64,000 bases of DNA from NCBI RefSeq assembly GCF_030272615.1, contig NC_081412.1, positions 40,106,791 to 40,170,790 on the forward strand. The letters are read 5' to 3'. Each line of letters opens with the position of its first letter. Position 1 is the stretch's first letter. The notes under the pieces are model-generated. The model saw nothing but the letters and a program-made list of their open reading frames with translations. It searched no databases and had not been told where the DNA came from. A program made the translations under genes and the position numbers. This DNA comes from Cryptomeria japonica. Lineage: Eukaryota; Streptophyta; Pinopsida; Cupressales; Cupressaceae. Of this stretch, positions 22,177 through 33,589 are shown piece after piece.

Positions 22177-23780
22177 TGTTGGCATTACATGAACCAACAT
22201 GAAGACATAATGATATTGTATGTTGTCATTGATGTCAATATGAGACATGGTGTGAACCGACACATGTGATAGGTGAAAAGAGAGAGGAACCGGCATATGT
22301 ATGGACTGGTTTATATGCCAAAGTGAAGCGACATATTTGCTCAAGATGAACCGGCATGTAGTTATGGGAACCAGAACATGGAAGCATTGTATGACTACCG
22401 GTTGGTAGGTAGCTTCCACTTCAGGATTTCCGGTTGGAGTACCTCAAGTCTGTGTGACTCAATCGGTGATCTTCGTATGATGAGTTAGTAGTATAATGGA
22501 GGACAGATCATGTTGACATGTAAGCTCTATGTGCGTGAAGGATCTTGCATGAAGAAGACTAATCCTATCTACCTTGGGAATGAGCAAAGTCTGTCAAACG
22601 GTAATAACGCGTTATGGGTTATCAGCTGCCAGGAAATCAGTGGATAATGGACGATGGAGAATGTCTTGTGATTGATTCAAGATTGTTGCATTTAATGCAT
22701 TATGATTCAATGGTCAGGATCAAACTGCTTGGATTGCTTAACCTAATAGGATTAGGGTTTAGGGTTTTTGCTACCGACCTGTATGTTTCCTATAAGGGTT
22801 GTGTTTCTTTCTAAGGTTGTTGGAAAAAGTTGTGTGTGTGTATCCTAGGGAAGTGATACGTGATTCTTGCCAGACCAAAGGAGAGAAGAGATACCTACAA
22901 AGTGAATGTACAGAAGGTGAAGAGGAGCCAAAATGGATCTGCATTAGCATTGAGTGCTGTTACCAGATCATTCTAATTCCTATTGATCTCTAACCTCTTC
23001 AACAGTTGTAAAATCCCCTAACAAGGTAGCCTTAACTGGCTTGTTGCAAAATCCCCTAATAGGGTGGTCCTAACAGGTTTGATTCAAATCCCTTAATCGA
23101 GTAACTCGAGGTTAATGAGTTCTGAGAAGCTATAGAGCTTAGGAGATCCTTTAGCTATTGAGTTCTTGAAATCCTCTAACAAGGTGACCCTATCGGGTTT
23201 AACTCTTAACCGGGTATTATTGCTATCCCTTAACTGGGTGATCCCTAACAGGATCGGTTCCTCGTAGAACCTATTGTAATGTCTTTAACTAGACATGGCT
23301 CCTAATAGAGTGGACTTTTAAAGAGTTCAAAAAGCAGCTTGTGGGTATTCATCCCCACCATGGTTTTTCCCAGTTGGGTTTCCATGTGAAAAATATGTGT
23401 GTTATGTGTGATGCTTTTATCTTGTGATGCTTTGTTTTACCTGTTAAGCATATGAAGGTTCTATGTTTTATGCCTGTCTATAAAACATATTGAACTCACT
23501 GTTGTGAAGATCAGATGATTAAGTTTACCTATTTATGCATGAGAGTATAATGATACTGTAGTATTGAGCTAAGAGGAAAGCTTATTGAGTGACCGGTTCA
23601 TGACTGATTGAGTTGTATTGGATGTTATCGGTTGCACTCTATTTTACCAGTATCCCTATTTGTCAGTAATTTGGAGTGTTTGCTGTCAGACTAGTTTTGG
23701 ACTATATTTGTGTTTGTACTGATTCACCCCCCCCCCTCTTAGTACCGGTTTGGTACTAGTGGTTCATCATTGAATTATCA
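22177..23780 (+). repeat. 3' LTR of element P
   Basis: 1,604 bp, TGTTGGCATTACATG to GAATTATCA, followed by GATTT at 23781-23785. It has an insertion of about 23 bp near 23213 relative to the 5' LTR. Confidence 0.9.
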
Positions 23781-23785
23781 GATTT

Positions 23786-24677
23786 ATCTTCGTAAAGAAG
23801 GTTAGAGATCCAAAGTAGATTGAATCAGATTGGATACAGATTTTATAGGAGGGAAACCCTAACCATCCTAAGTTTAAATAAGTTTTTGGTGGGAAGCCTC
23901 AATTTTAAAAGATGTCAACCCGAGACTCAAAAATGGTGATGCTGGTGAATGAAAGTGTGTGGGAAAAGACTGCTTGAGTGAAAAATAAGAAAAATCTTAA
24001 GTGACTTTGTGTGAACCGGTAGAGAACAAACTGGTAGAGGCATAACTTGGCAAAGTGTGGTCAAGTGTGAATTGAATCTAGTAGTCAGAAGCACATAAGT
24101 TTTAGTAGAGTAAGACTCTGTAGAAAGGTATTGTTGCAGGGTATGTGGATTTTTTCATAGACCGGTAAGATTGAAACTGGTAGTGCAGAGTATTGAAGGG
24201 TTGCAAAACTTTATTTACAAAAGGGAATTTATTTATGTATGTGAATCTTCATATTGTTTTCAATAAGCAGGTGATTAGTGCAGGGGTTGTAGCTCCTTTA
24301 GGTTGTAGCCTATAAATTGATCAGGGGTTGGTGCTCCTTTGAGTGGGTGCTCATAAGTTAGGGGTTGGTGCCCTAAAATTGTAATCAAATCATTTTCATT
24401 GTGAGGCTGGATTGGATCAGAAGATCTTCAACAACTATTCTCACTGAAGTTTTTCCCACATTGGGTTTTTCTCGTATATTTGGTGTTATGTGATGCATTC
24501 TTGTGTATGTGTTATATTGATGTTATAGGAAATCCTTTTACACACTTAGATTGCATTGTAAATAGTTTATCGGTCAGCATTCTATTTGTTTTATATTGTA
24601 CAAATATATCCCTGATTATGAAAGAAGGGTTTAAATCACTGATTCTCTCCCCTCTTAGTGATCCATTGTATCCAACA
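23786..24677 (+). repeat. 3' LTR of element A, segment 3 of 3
   Basis: Completes the LTR split by D and P. It contains the repeated GGGGTTGGTGCTCCTTT-like motif (24290-24390) found also in LTR B (40855-40905) and, reversed, at 56530-56630. It ends ATCCAACA. Element B pol sequence follows at once, without a primer site. Confidence 0.75.
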
Positions 24678-25683
24678 GGGACAAGTGGATGAAAGCTAGT
24701 CATGGAACAAAAGATTAAGCCACATAAATTTTGATAACCTAGTTGTAATAATAAAAAAATGTTGTGTGAGAAGTATTCCACCCATCATCAAAGTGGCAAG
24801 CACATTTTGTGATGAATGTGTGAAAGGAAAGAAGACTAAGGTGAGCTTCAGGGCAAAAGAACACAACACTTCAAGACCACTTGAACTTGTGCATACACAT
24901 ATATTTGGTCCGACTAGGATAATAGCTCTTATCGATGAAAGGTAATTTATGCTCTTCATTGATGACTATTCAAGAATGACATGGGTCACTTTCCTACAAG
25001 ATAAATCACAAGCATTTGACAGATTTAAGATCTCTAGGAAGATGGTAGAGAAGGAAAGTGTGTGCAAGCTAAAATGCCTAAGATCATACTAGGGTGGCGA
25101 GTTCACATCAAATGAGTTTGAAGATTACTGTGAAAGACATGGAATTATATTGCAATAATCAGCCCTTGGGATACCACAACAAAATGGTGTGGTAGAAAGG
25201 AAGAACATGATAGTCAAGGAGATGGCCAGAACCATGTTAAATGAGGTAGGTTTGCTGGACATGTATTGGAAGGAAGCAGTTCATACTATTGCATATACCT
25301 TGAACTAGGTTCAACTAAGAACAAATAACATAATGATACCTCATGAGTTGTGCTATGATTGGAAACCATCAGTCATGTAATTCGAGGTGTTTGGGAGTAA
25401 ATACTTCAATAAAAGAGATCGGGATGGTTTGGGTAGCTTTGACTCTAGGAGTGATGAAGGGATCTTCCTTGGTTACTCAACTCACAGTAGAGCCTACAAA
25501 TGCTTCAAAAAAAGGCTAAGGAGAGTCATTGAGAGTGTACATGTAAGGGTTGATGAGGATATGCATAATGGAAGACAAGCACAAGTGAACCAGTATGATG
25601 ATTCTGGTGATGAAGGTGAAGAAGCTCAATCAGACAATAAACTAAAAGAAGCATCCAATAAGGTCCCTAACCGGTATGTGTAG
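24678..25683 (+). pseudogene. integrase region of element B
   Basis: Starts within the GAG-pre-integrase domain, then CDECVKGKKTKVSF and LVHTHIFG, where the first catalytic Asp reads His. FIDDYSRMTWVTFL, the GGEFTSNEF block after a stop, and VVERKNM (Glu) follow. The C-terminal part is open at 25387-25683. Several stops are present. No gag, protease or primer site precedes it, so the element is 5'-truncated or shares the LTR of A. Confidence 0.8.
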
Positions 25684-26479
25684 AAAAACCACTCGGAAGA
25701 GAAGATTTTAGGTAATAAGAGTGATGGTGTGCAGACTAGGAGAAGTATTTCTTGAAATGATGAACAAATAAATTTATACCTCATGACTAAAATGGAACCT
25801 AAGACATTCAATGAGGCCTGCAAAACTCAGAAATGGACGGATTCCATGGAAGAAAAGTTATAGCAAATTGAGAAGAACAAGACTTGGGAATTAATCCCTA
25901 GACCGGAAGACAAGAACATCATTGGCACCAAATAGGCCTACCGAAATAAGATGAATGAAGAAGGTAAAATTGTTAGAAATAAATCTAGACTTGTGTGCAA
26001 GGGTTACTCTCAAGTAGAGGGGATTGATTTTGAAGAAACATTTGCATCAATAGATAGACTAGAAGCAATTAGGATGTTTCTAGCTTTTTCAACCTACAAG
26101 GGTTATAAATTATATCAAATGGATGTAAAATCTACCTTCCTCAATGGAAATTTGGAAGAAGAAATGTACATGGATCAATCGGAAGGGTTTTTGTTACATG
26201 ATGATGAAAACTTTGTATGCCAGTTGAAGAAAGCCCTGTATGGTTTAAAGAAGAATCCTAGAGCATGGTATTCAAGGCTAAATAAGTACCTGAAGGAAAA
26301 AGGATTCAAAAAGGGGAGTGCTGACATCAATCTATACATCAAGGTAGATGGAAACCACATGATCATTGTGGTTGTGTATGTAGATGACATTATTTTTAGA
26401 GGCAACAAGGACACTCTTTGCAAAGATTTTGTTGATAAGATTTAGTCAGAGTTTGAGATGTCAACTTTTGGAGAGTTGA
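25684..26479 (+). pseudogene. reverse transcriptase of element B, part 1
   Basis: Has [54 protein letters not shown] and the catalytic YVDDIIFRG near 26380. In the KNPRAWY block the usual QAPRAWY is altered. The stretch 25951-26445 is open, with stops before and after it. It is cut at 26479 by the miniature element T1 and resumes at 26829. Confidence 0.85.
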
Positions 26480-26823
26480 TGTTACAAGCTAAGATTGTCG
26501 TTGCACCAAAAGATTGACCTATCAATGCTCGATACAACCACTAGACTTATAGAATCCACAGGAGGTTGTTAAACTATGTCACGAATCCCCATGAGGGACG
26601 CTGGTCCAGTGCCAACAATCCCCCTCCCAATGTCACTTGCTACGGTCTATGTGATTTGAACCTGTGACCAAGATCTGATACCACTTGTTACAAGATAGGG
26701 TTGCCGTTGCACCAAAAGATCAACCTATCAATGCTCGATATAACCAATAGACTTATAGAATCCATAAGAGGCTATTAAAACATGTCACGAATCCCTACGA
26801 GGGACGCTGGCCCACTGCCAATA
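26480..26823 (-). mobile_element. TRIM-type miniature LTR element T1
   Basis: 344 bp: two 138-bp direct repeats (26480-26617 and 26686-26823) around a 68-bp centre. On the minus strand the centre has a primer site TGGTATCAGATC two bases after the right-hand repeat and a polypurine tract (GGGAGGGGGAT) before the left-hand one. The ends read TGTTGG and TTGTAACA. It interrupts the reverse transcriptase, flanked by GTTGA (26475-26479) and GTAGA (26824-26828), a target duplication with one mismatch. It encodes nothing. Confidence 0.85.
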
Positions 26824-26828
26824 GTAGA

Positions 26829-27087
26829 CATACCTTCTTGGTTTGCATATGTCATGGCTAGATAAGGGAATCTTCATCTCACAAACCAAGTATGCAAAGG
26901 ACATGCTAAAGAAGTTTCAAATGGAGGACTACAAATCGGTAAGTACCCCCATGGTGACTAGAAGCAAATTGAGCAAGAATGATGAGTCATCGGTAGTAGA
27001 TTAGACATTGTATAGATCCATGATAGACAATTTGTTGTATCTTACTACTTCTAGACCATATATAGTGTAGGTAGTGTGTATAGTGGC
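26829..27087 (+). pseudogene. reverse transcriptase of element B, part 2
   Basis: Continues with GIFISQTKYAKDMLKKF, VSTPMVTRSKLSKND and LYLTTSRP, the connection region between reverse transcriptase and RNase H. It is broken at 27087 by gypsy element G1; GTGGC at 27083-27087 recurs at 38598-38602. Confidence 0.85.
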
Positions 27088-27918
27088 TGTAGACACTCAA
27101 AATTTTCATGTCTAATTAAATAAATATTTTATTTATTTAATTATCTAAGCCTAATTCTTCTATTAATTAAATAAATTTTTATTTATTTAATTAATTCATT
27201 TATCCTCTTATAGCCTTATTTCTCATTTAAATAAATACATTTATTTATTTAAATTATCCCTTTCTTAAATTAAATAAATATTTTATTTATTTAATTGTCC
27301 TACTTCTTCTATTAATTAAATAAATCTTTATTTATTTAATTAATTCATTATCTTTTTCTACACATGACACATGTCATTCATCTCTTAATTCCTACACTAC
27401 CTACCTCTTTCATTATTTTGGTATTTCTTTTACCTACCCTCTAATCCTAGCCGACCTCTCTTTTTATACTTCTCAATCTTAACCCTCCATTTCTTATTGT
27501 GTCTTCTATTTAAGAAGATGCTTTCTTCATTGTCAAATCCTAATGACATATCCTAATGACATATTCTAATGACATACCCTAATGACATATCCTAATACCT
27601 AATGACTGATTTTGGAGTACTTGGCTACACTACAATTCCACTTGCAACCACATTCCGTTCTTTGTTGAGCTCTTGTGCATATAAAAATCTGAGAGCAAAT
27701 ATATCAAGCAAGATCAATGGAGATAAGAAGAATGGAGATCAAAACCCTATTGGACATGTGATGGTATAATCTTTGTGATTTTGAGTTATTTGCATTGTCT
27801 TAGGTAATCTTCATATGTTATGGTGGATCTTTGTTCATTGTTAGGCTAGGGTTTGGTGGTTGAATTCATTTTAGCCTTTCAATATTGTTATTATTGTTAT
27901 CCATTTTCACCATAAACA
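27088..27918 (+). repeat. 5' LTR of G1
   Basis: 831 bp, TGTAGACACTC to CACCATAAACA. The first 270 bp hold five AT-rich inverted motifs of the ATTAAATAAATA/TATTTATTTAAT kind. At 27538-27605 is a short tandem run of CCTAATGACATAT-like units. The 3' LTR matches it almost base for base. Confidence 0.95.
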
Positions 27919-27942
27919 TTTTGGCATGCCCGGTGGGACATG
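27919..27942 (+). promoter_or_regulatory. probable primer-binding region of G1
   Basis: TGGCATGCCCGGTGGGAC begins three bases after the LTR. The position fits a primer-binding site. It is not the initiator tRNA-Met type used by the copia elements here, and I cannot name the tRNA with confidence. Confidence 0.5.
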
Positions 27943-28069
27943 GATTTTTCTTAGATCTATGTTTTTTTTGCAGATTTTTCTAACCCTATATTGCTATTTT
28001 GTAAAACAATTTGGAGAATAACCTTGTGCAGCTAGGGTTTTGGACACAAAATCAAGATCTTGGAGAGAT

Positions 28070-28920
28070 TCGATCATATCTCATAAACGGCTTGGAAATT
28101 TTGCACCAAATTGTTTTGGCAGGTTGAAAAAAGTATCAGGAGCTCTCAATCCAAAATTTAGAATTTTTGGAGCAAATTTTCAATTTTTAGGAATTTTTTA
28201 TGATTTTTCATAAAAAATTTATTTTGAGAGCAAATGAGAGAATTTTTTGGATTTTCTTACATTTTTGGAAATCTCTCATAATTATACACAGGATCTATTC
28301 TTTGTGAATTTAATTTTGATGCAAAATATTTCCCTAAAAATCAGATCTTTAAAAATTAGGGTTTTTATTTATTTTGATCAGATCTCACAAACGGCTTCAA
28401 ATTTTTCCATAAAATTTTTTGTGCAGGTCAGGAAAAGTATCAGACAGATTTAGTAAAAATTTAAGATTTTTTGGATCGATTTTGCATTTTATATGAATTT
28501 TTTATGATTTTTCATAAAAAATTAATTTTGAGAGCAAATTAGTGAATTTTTTGGATTTTCTTACATGTTTGGAAATATCTCAGAATTATACATAGGATCT
28601 ATTCTTTGTAAATTTAAATTTGATGCAAAATCATTCTTCAAAAATCAGATCTTTGAAAATTAGGGTTTTGCATTATTTTATTCATATCTCACAAACTGCT
28701 TGGATTTGTTGCAGGAACTTTTTTGTGAAGGTTTGGAAGACCATAAAAAATCTCCAGTAAAAATTTCATATTTTTTTGATCGATTTTGCATTTTATATGA
28801 ATTTTTTATGATTTTTCATAAAAAATTAATTTTTGGAGCAAATTAATAAATTTTTTGGATTTTCTTACATTTCTGGAAATCCCTTAAAATTTTACAGGTG
28901 TTTTTTTTTTATGATGAATC
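28070..28920 (+). repeat. 305-bp tandem repeat in the G1 leader
   Basis: Nearly three copies of a unit of about 305 bp. Landmarks are CTCATAAACGGCTTGG at 28080, CTCACAAACGGCTTC near 28384 and CTCACAAACTGCTTGG near 28688. Each unit also has GAATTTTTTGGATTTTCTTAC and GGATCTATTC-like blocks; the shared core GGATTTTCTTACAT is clearest. It is non-coding and AT-rich. Confidence 0.8.
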
Positions 28921-30487
28921 AGGTCTTTGAATTGGTCAACAAAACGCATTGTTGAAGGCCCCTATTTCACAAAGTCTTTTGGATCTAAAATTTACCTAAC
29001 TTGTGTGCTTGCAGGAAGGGGTGATCATTTGAAACAATCCAAACTACTAATAAATCTTTGTTGCAGGTGCTTGACAAGTTTTTTTGGATTTTTATTGTGT
29101 GCCTTGTTTTCATAGACTAGTAAACACTTCAATTGGTGCACTAAAATTGAATCATTGTCTTTTGTGTCTTGAGCAATAGGCTCTTTTTGTTTAATCTTTA
29201 GAGGGCCTGTCTACCCGTGTGGTCATTAGGACTACTAGTGAGAAGAGAACGACCCAAGTGGTAGCGAGGAAAACCCACCTCATCCAAACCACTATAATCA
29301 AATGTATTCATGGTGAAAACTATGAATAACGTGTGCTGATTAGTTCATATCGACACTATGTCTCCCCATAAACCCATTTGATCAAATTTATTTGATCATT
29401 TGTAGGGCATAACCCCTACCGGCTGGGAGCCTTCTCTATTTACAGAGCTGAAAGTGCCGCATGTATGGCCACACGAGCGGATGCCCTTACTAGCACCTTT
29501 TTGTTTTAGAAGCCCAAATCCTTCTAGTTGTTGAGGCAGGAGGTCGGACCTCTGGTAGCGGCCCACACACATACGGTTCTTAGTAGAGATACAAAGTTCA
29601 CCATGGGGAGTTTTCATGGGGACCGATGCTTGGCTGACCCGAGAAGTGAGTGCCGAGGGTGGAGCGAGTGAAGTCAAGCATCTAAGTATCTGCTCTGAAT
29701 AGCGTAGCCTCGGGGGTAAAACCCCATGTGGGATCAACAACTATTGTCTTGGCCAGCCATAAGAATTGTGCTTGACTTATGTTAAACATTCAAACAATCA
29801 AGACCAAACAGCAAAACATTGTGTCTTTTGTGTCTTCAAGTGTATGCAAAACAATTTTACATCAAACAACACACTTTTCTTGGAGTCATTTTGGAGTCTA
29901 AACACTTGCAAACACTGAGTCCTCATCAACATTGTGTCCTCTTGTCATGAAAAATAGTCAAACATTCAGATTTGGTCACAACCAACAACTTCACAAATTG
30001 GAAAAATTTCACAGTCCAGCAAACAAAAGAAATCAGTTTTGGAATACTTGAGCTTCCTAGGTTGTTTCTTCAGGTTTCATCTAGCATTCAACCTGTCCTT
30101 GGGTCTCACATAGTCCATCATTGCTTCACATCTCATTTTACATTCACAATTGTCTAAACTTGAGTCAAAAAGGTCACTTGCTTGTCCTCATCATACTTTG
30201 TCAACACACTACATACTACTACACTTTGCTAAGTGGTCCCTCATCAAGGTTTCTTACCTTTGGGTCTCATTTGGTCTTACTTAGAGTCAAGGTCAGCTTA
30301 CCTCATCAAGAGAAACTATCCTCTCTTTGGAAGTCACACCTACTCTACTACTTACATACTTGGTCTTACACTTTGGACATTGCAAGTACACCTCAAGATT
30401 CATTTACACTCCATACAACTCTTGGTCTTCCATACTCTTTTCATATTTTTCATCTAGTTTCTCACATCTTGGTCTAACACCTAGTTC
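28921..30487 (+). other. G1 untranslated leader
   Basis: No recognised protein in either direction, although one antisense frame of 114 codons (29396-29740) is open. Long leaders before gag are usual in Tat/Ogre-type gypsy elements. Confidence 0.5.
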
Positions 30488-33400
30488 ATGGTTGAAACCT
30501 GCCTTCAAAAATCTAGGAGAATAGCTAAAGAAGCTCAAGAATCCGCAAACATGAGTTCTTATGAGTATGACAATGATCTATTCTACAATCCTGAGCACAC
30601 TACATTACCAGACATGAATGTTTATAGAAACAATCCAAATGTGGAAAGCGCAAACGCTATAAACAACAATACTACACACAATGACAATGTTGACAACTCT
30701 TCAATACTATCAGCAGACATACAAGAATCTATAATGGATCCTCAATTCAATAGATTGGTTGAAGAGATAATGAGGAGAGATCGTCAATACTTTTTAAACA
30801 TGATGGCACAAAGTGGAGCTAAAATACCACATGATTTTGACTTATCTCAACTTATGGAAAGTCGACCCTCACAACAAACTCAATCCAACATGGATCAAAG
30901 GAGACCAAAGAGTGGAGGAAATAGAGGACCGAATATGATGCCTGAGTCACCATTAGTTTTGCTTCAAAAACCAACAATCCCACATACACAAGCTCAAACA
31001 TATGATACTTACATTCAAAGACCATCATGGAGGCCTTATGCTCAAACACATGCTCAAGGTATGGATCAATCAAGACAAGTGGATACTCAAGGACATCCTC
31101 AAAATTTTGACACAAGGAGACCTCATGTCAAAATTGGGGGCAACACAATGGAAAATGAAAGACCTATTGAATATGGTTTATACACACAAAACAGATATGG
31201 GGTCCCTCAACAAGAAGTTATGCCAAGTGCTCCATACATGTCGCAACAATATAGACCTCCATATGGACATGTCTATGATCAGTATCATCCATACATGCAA
31301 CAAGCTCCTCCTCAAATGGGTGTTTCAAACATGGGGTATGCTACAAGAAATCAATCTCCTCCCAAAAATAATTTAGAGCAAGAAATTAGAGATCTACAAA
31401 AGAAAGTGGAGGACATGAGTACATCCAAACCTACATACACTATGAGAGATATATGCCCTTATCCCTTCGATAAGAGCATTCCAATGCCTCCATTTCCTCC
31501 ACACTTTGTGACACCAAAATTTGACAAATATAGAGGGAGAGGAGACCCCAAGGCACACATAAGACAATTCTTCACAGCTTGCATTGAGGTAGCGGCAGAA
31601 GAAACATACTTAATGAGGTTATTCCCACAGAGCTTAGGAGATCAAGCTATGGAATGGTTTTCTCAATTACCTCCCGGTATTAAGTCATGGGGCGACTTGG
31701 CAGAAGCATTCATTCAGCATTTTTCTTACAACATTGAAATAGATGTCTCAGTTACTACCTTGTGCAATACTAAACAAAAAGAAGGAGAATCTTTCGCAAC
31801 ATTTTTACAGAGATGGAGAAACCTAGCTAGCAGATGCTCTTGCGAAATCCCGCAAAAACAAATGGTGGAGATGTTCACAGAAAATGTTAACAAGGCTATT
31901 GGCTATGATCTCAGAAAAGCTTGTTTGTCTACATTCAAGGATGTCATTGAAAAGGGCCTAGCAACAGAAAAGGTCTTAATTGAACAAGGAGTTAACAAAC
32001 TATTCAAAGAAAACAAAGAGGACTTCAAAGGAAAGGACAAACCAAAATTTTGGAGCAAGAATAAGAACACAGTTAATGATGGTGTGGTTGATGCCAACAT
32101 AGTGAGACCAAAGTTCGTCTTTTCTGGATCAAGTTCTACCAACAATCAAGTGAACAATCAAACAACTTCTAAACCACGAAGGAAGTACACTCCATTGGGA
32201 GAACCACTTGAATCAGTATTCAAAAAGCTTGTAGCAAACAAAGTGATCACAGTCCCAGATTTTCCTCCATATGAACCAAAGGTAAAACCGAATTGGTGGA
32301 ATGATGATGAGTTTTGTGAGTTTCATAAGAGCAAGGGTCACAAGACAAGTAATTGCCATCGATTGAAAAACATTGTGCAAGATCTCATTGACAGAGGAGA
32401 TATTGAGATTGAGGGACATTCATCTAACCAAGAGCATGAGGTGTTTAAGGAACCATTCCCAAAACATGACAAGGGAAAAGGCAAAGTCACAGATGATCAA
32501 GCCAATTATACTAGAGCACCTTACAATTATGATTCTACTATCAATCACATCTCAATGGACAATCATATCTCTACTATTACTATCAAGAACAAAAATCCTG
32601 AGAATCCTCCTCAACGACCTAAAATTGTCCTAAAGGGTGTGGGATCTTCATCCGAAGCTACCTCCGAATGTCATGTTACAACCCGTCGAGGTAAGATTAC
32701 ATTGCCAGGTGCCTCCACTAAGAATACCAATCCTTTATCTACCAAGCCTGAGTACGATCTTGTAGAACAACTAGGGAAGACACCCGCGCTCATCTCCATT
32801 CTTGAGCTCTTACGTATATCTCCTGCACATAAAGCTATCCTTGACAAAATCTTGAGAGACACTACTGTTCCTACTGATCTGAACGTGGACCAGTTTCAAG
32901 CCATGGTGGGATACCTTTCCATTCCACATTCCCTTACGTTCACAGAAGCCGATGATGCCTCCATAAGTCAGCCACATAATGCACCTTTACACATTGAAGC
33001 CTTCATACACAAACATAGAATCAAACGAGTCCTGATAGATGGAGGAGCAGGTCTAAATATTTGTACATTGAGCACAATTAAACAATTGGGATATTCTGAC
33101 AAAGCTGTGAATTCTACAAACAAAATTACCATCAAGGCATATGATGATGAAGAGCGTTCATCCAAAGGCACAGTCACCTTACCTCTCAGAGTTGGACCAG
33201 TTACAAAGGATGTGGTTTGTCAAGTCCTGGATCTAGATCTCACGTATAACATATTGCTAGGACGTCCTTGGATTCATGAAATGAGAGCAATACCATCTAC
33301 ATATCATCGATGTATCAAGTTCCCACACAATGGAGCTGAAGTGACTGTCAAAGCGGATCCAAATCCATTCATATATTGCAACAATCTACAACCTCAATCA

Positions 33401-33589
33401 GAAATAACAATCCCAATCAATCGCGAAGCTATTCCTTCATCGGCATATGTGGATCCTGAATCCTTAAAAGCTTCTACACCAAAACAAGCAGAGCTAAAAG
33501 AAGACAAGTTCAAGATTAAAGACATGGGATGTGGTGAGTATATCTTTCATGTTGATCAACTCCCACAGTCTCCTAAGCCATTCAGTTGA
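30488..33589 (+). CDS. G1 gag-protease polyprotein, intact
   Basis: 1,033 codons, uninterrupted. Residues about 1-310 are Gln/Asn/Pro/Tyr-rich. Residues about 330-500 form the gypsy gag domain (FVTPKFDKYRGRGDPKAHI, AMEWFSQLPPG, RWRNLASRC). At about 610-640 a Cys/His segment (CEFHKSKGHKTSNCHRLK) resembles a zinc knuckle. At about 830-950 lies a retropepsin-like protease with VLIDGGAGLNI in the active-site position and ILLGRPWI. Gag builds the particle and the protease cuts the polyprotein. It ends at a single TGA, beyond which the same frame stays open. The first Met is at 30488; MSSYEYDND at 30551 is another possible start. Confidence 0.9.
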   Translation: MVETCLQKSRRIAKEAQESANMSSYEYDNDLFYNPEHTTLPDMNVYRNNPNVESANAINNNTTHNDNVDNSSILSADIQESIMDPQFNRLVEEIMRRDRQYFLNMMAQSGAKIPHDFDLSQLMESRPSQQTQSNMDQRRPKSGGNRGPNMMPESPLVLLQKPTIPHTQAQTYDTYIQRPSWRPYAQTHAQGMDQSRQVDTQGHPQNFDTRRPHVKIGGNTMENERPIEYGLYTQNRYGVPQQEVMPSAPYMSQQYRPPYGHVYDQYHPYMQQAPPQMGVSNMGYATRNQSPPKNNLEQEIRDLQKKVEDMSTSKPTYTMRDICPYPFDKSIPMPPFPPHFVTPKFDKYRGRGDPKAHIRQFFTACIEVAAEETYLMRLFPQSLGDQAMEWFSQLPPGIKSWGDLAEAFIQHFSYNIEIDVSVTTLCNTKQKEGESFATFLQRWRNLASRCSCEIPQKQMVEMFTENVNKAIGYDLRKACLSTFKDVIEKGLATEKVLIEQGVNKLFKENKEDFKGKDKPKFWSKNKNTVNDGVVDANIVRPKFVFSGSSSTNNQVNNQTTSKPRRKYTPLGEPLESVFKKLVANKVITVPDFPPYEPKVKPNWWNDDEFCEFHKSKGHKTSNCHRLKNIVQDLIDRGDIEIEGHSSNQEHEVFKEPFPKHDKGKGKVTDDQANYTRAPYNYDSTINHISMDNHISTITIKNKNPENPPQRPKIVLKGVGSSSEATSECHVTTRRGKITLPGASTKNTNPLSTKPEYDLVEQLGKTPALISILELLRISPAHKAILDKILRDTTVPTDLNVDQFQAMVGYLSIPHSLTFTEADDASISQPHNAPLHIEAFIHKHRIKRVLIDGGAGLNICTLSTIKQLGYSDKAVNSTNKITIKAYDDEERSSKGTVTLPLRVGPVTKDVVCQVLDLDLTYNILLGRPWIHEMRAIPSTYHRCIKFPHNGAEVTVKADPNPFIYCNNLQPQSEITIPINREAIPSSAYVDPESLKASTPKQAELKEDKFKIKDMGCGEYIFHVDQLPQSPKPFS

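Larger units (their letters stand above)
16578..23780 (+). mobile_element. full-length copia element P
   Basis: Both LTRs (16578-18161 and 22177-23780), primer site, polypurine tract and the 5-bp target duplication GATTT are present. The inside encodes gag, integrase, reverse transcriptase and RNase H in copia order, but no protease. Two frameshifts and several stops have accumulated. The LTRs differ in length by 20 bp, mostly one insertion in the 3' copy, and by scattered substitutions, so this copy is older than G1. Confidence 0.95.

Noticed and set aside
26640..26700. SINE with a polymerase III B-box
   Set aside because: The flanking 138-bp direct repeats, primer site and purine tract fit a TRIM better than a SINE.
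29396..29740. 114-codon minus-strand frame in the G1 leader
   Set aside because: No domain, and no acceptor or donor arrangement that fits the antisense PMD frame.
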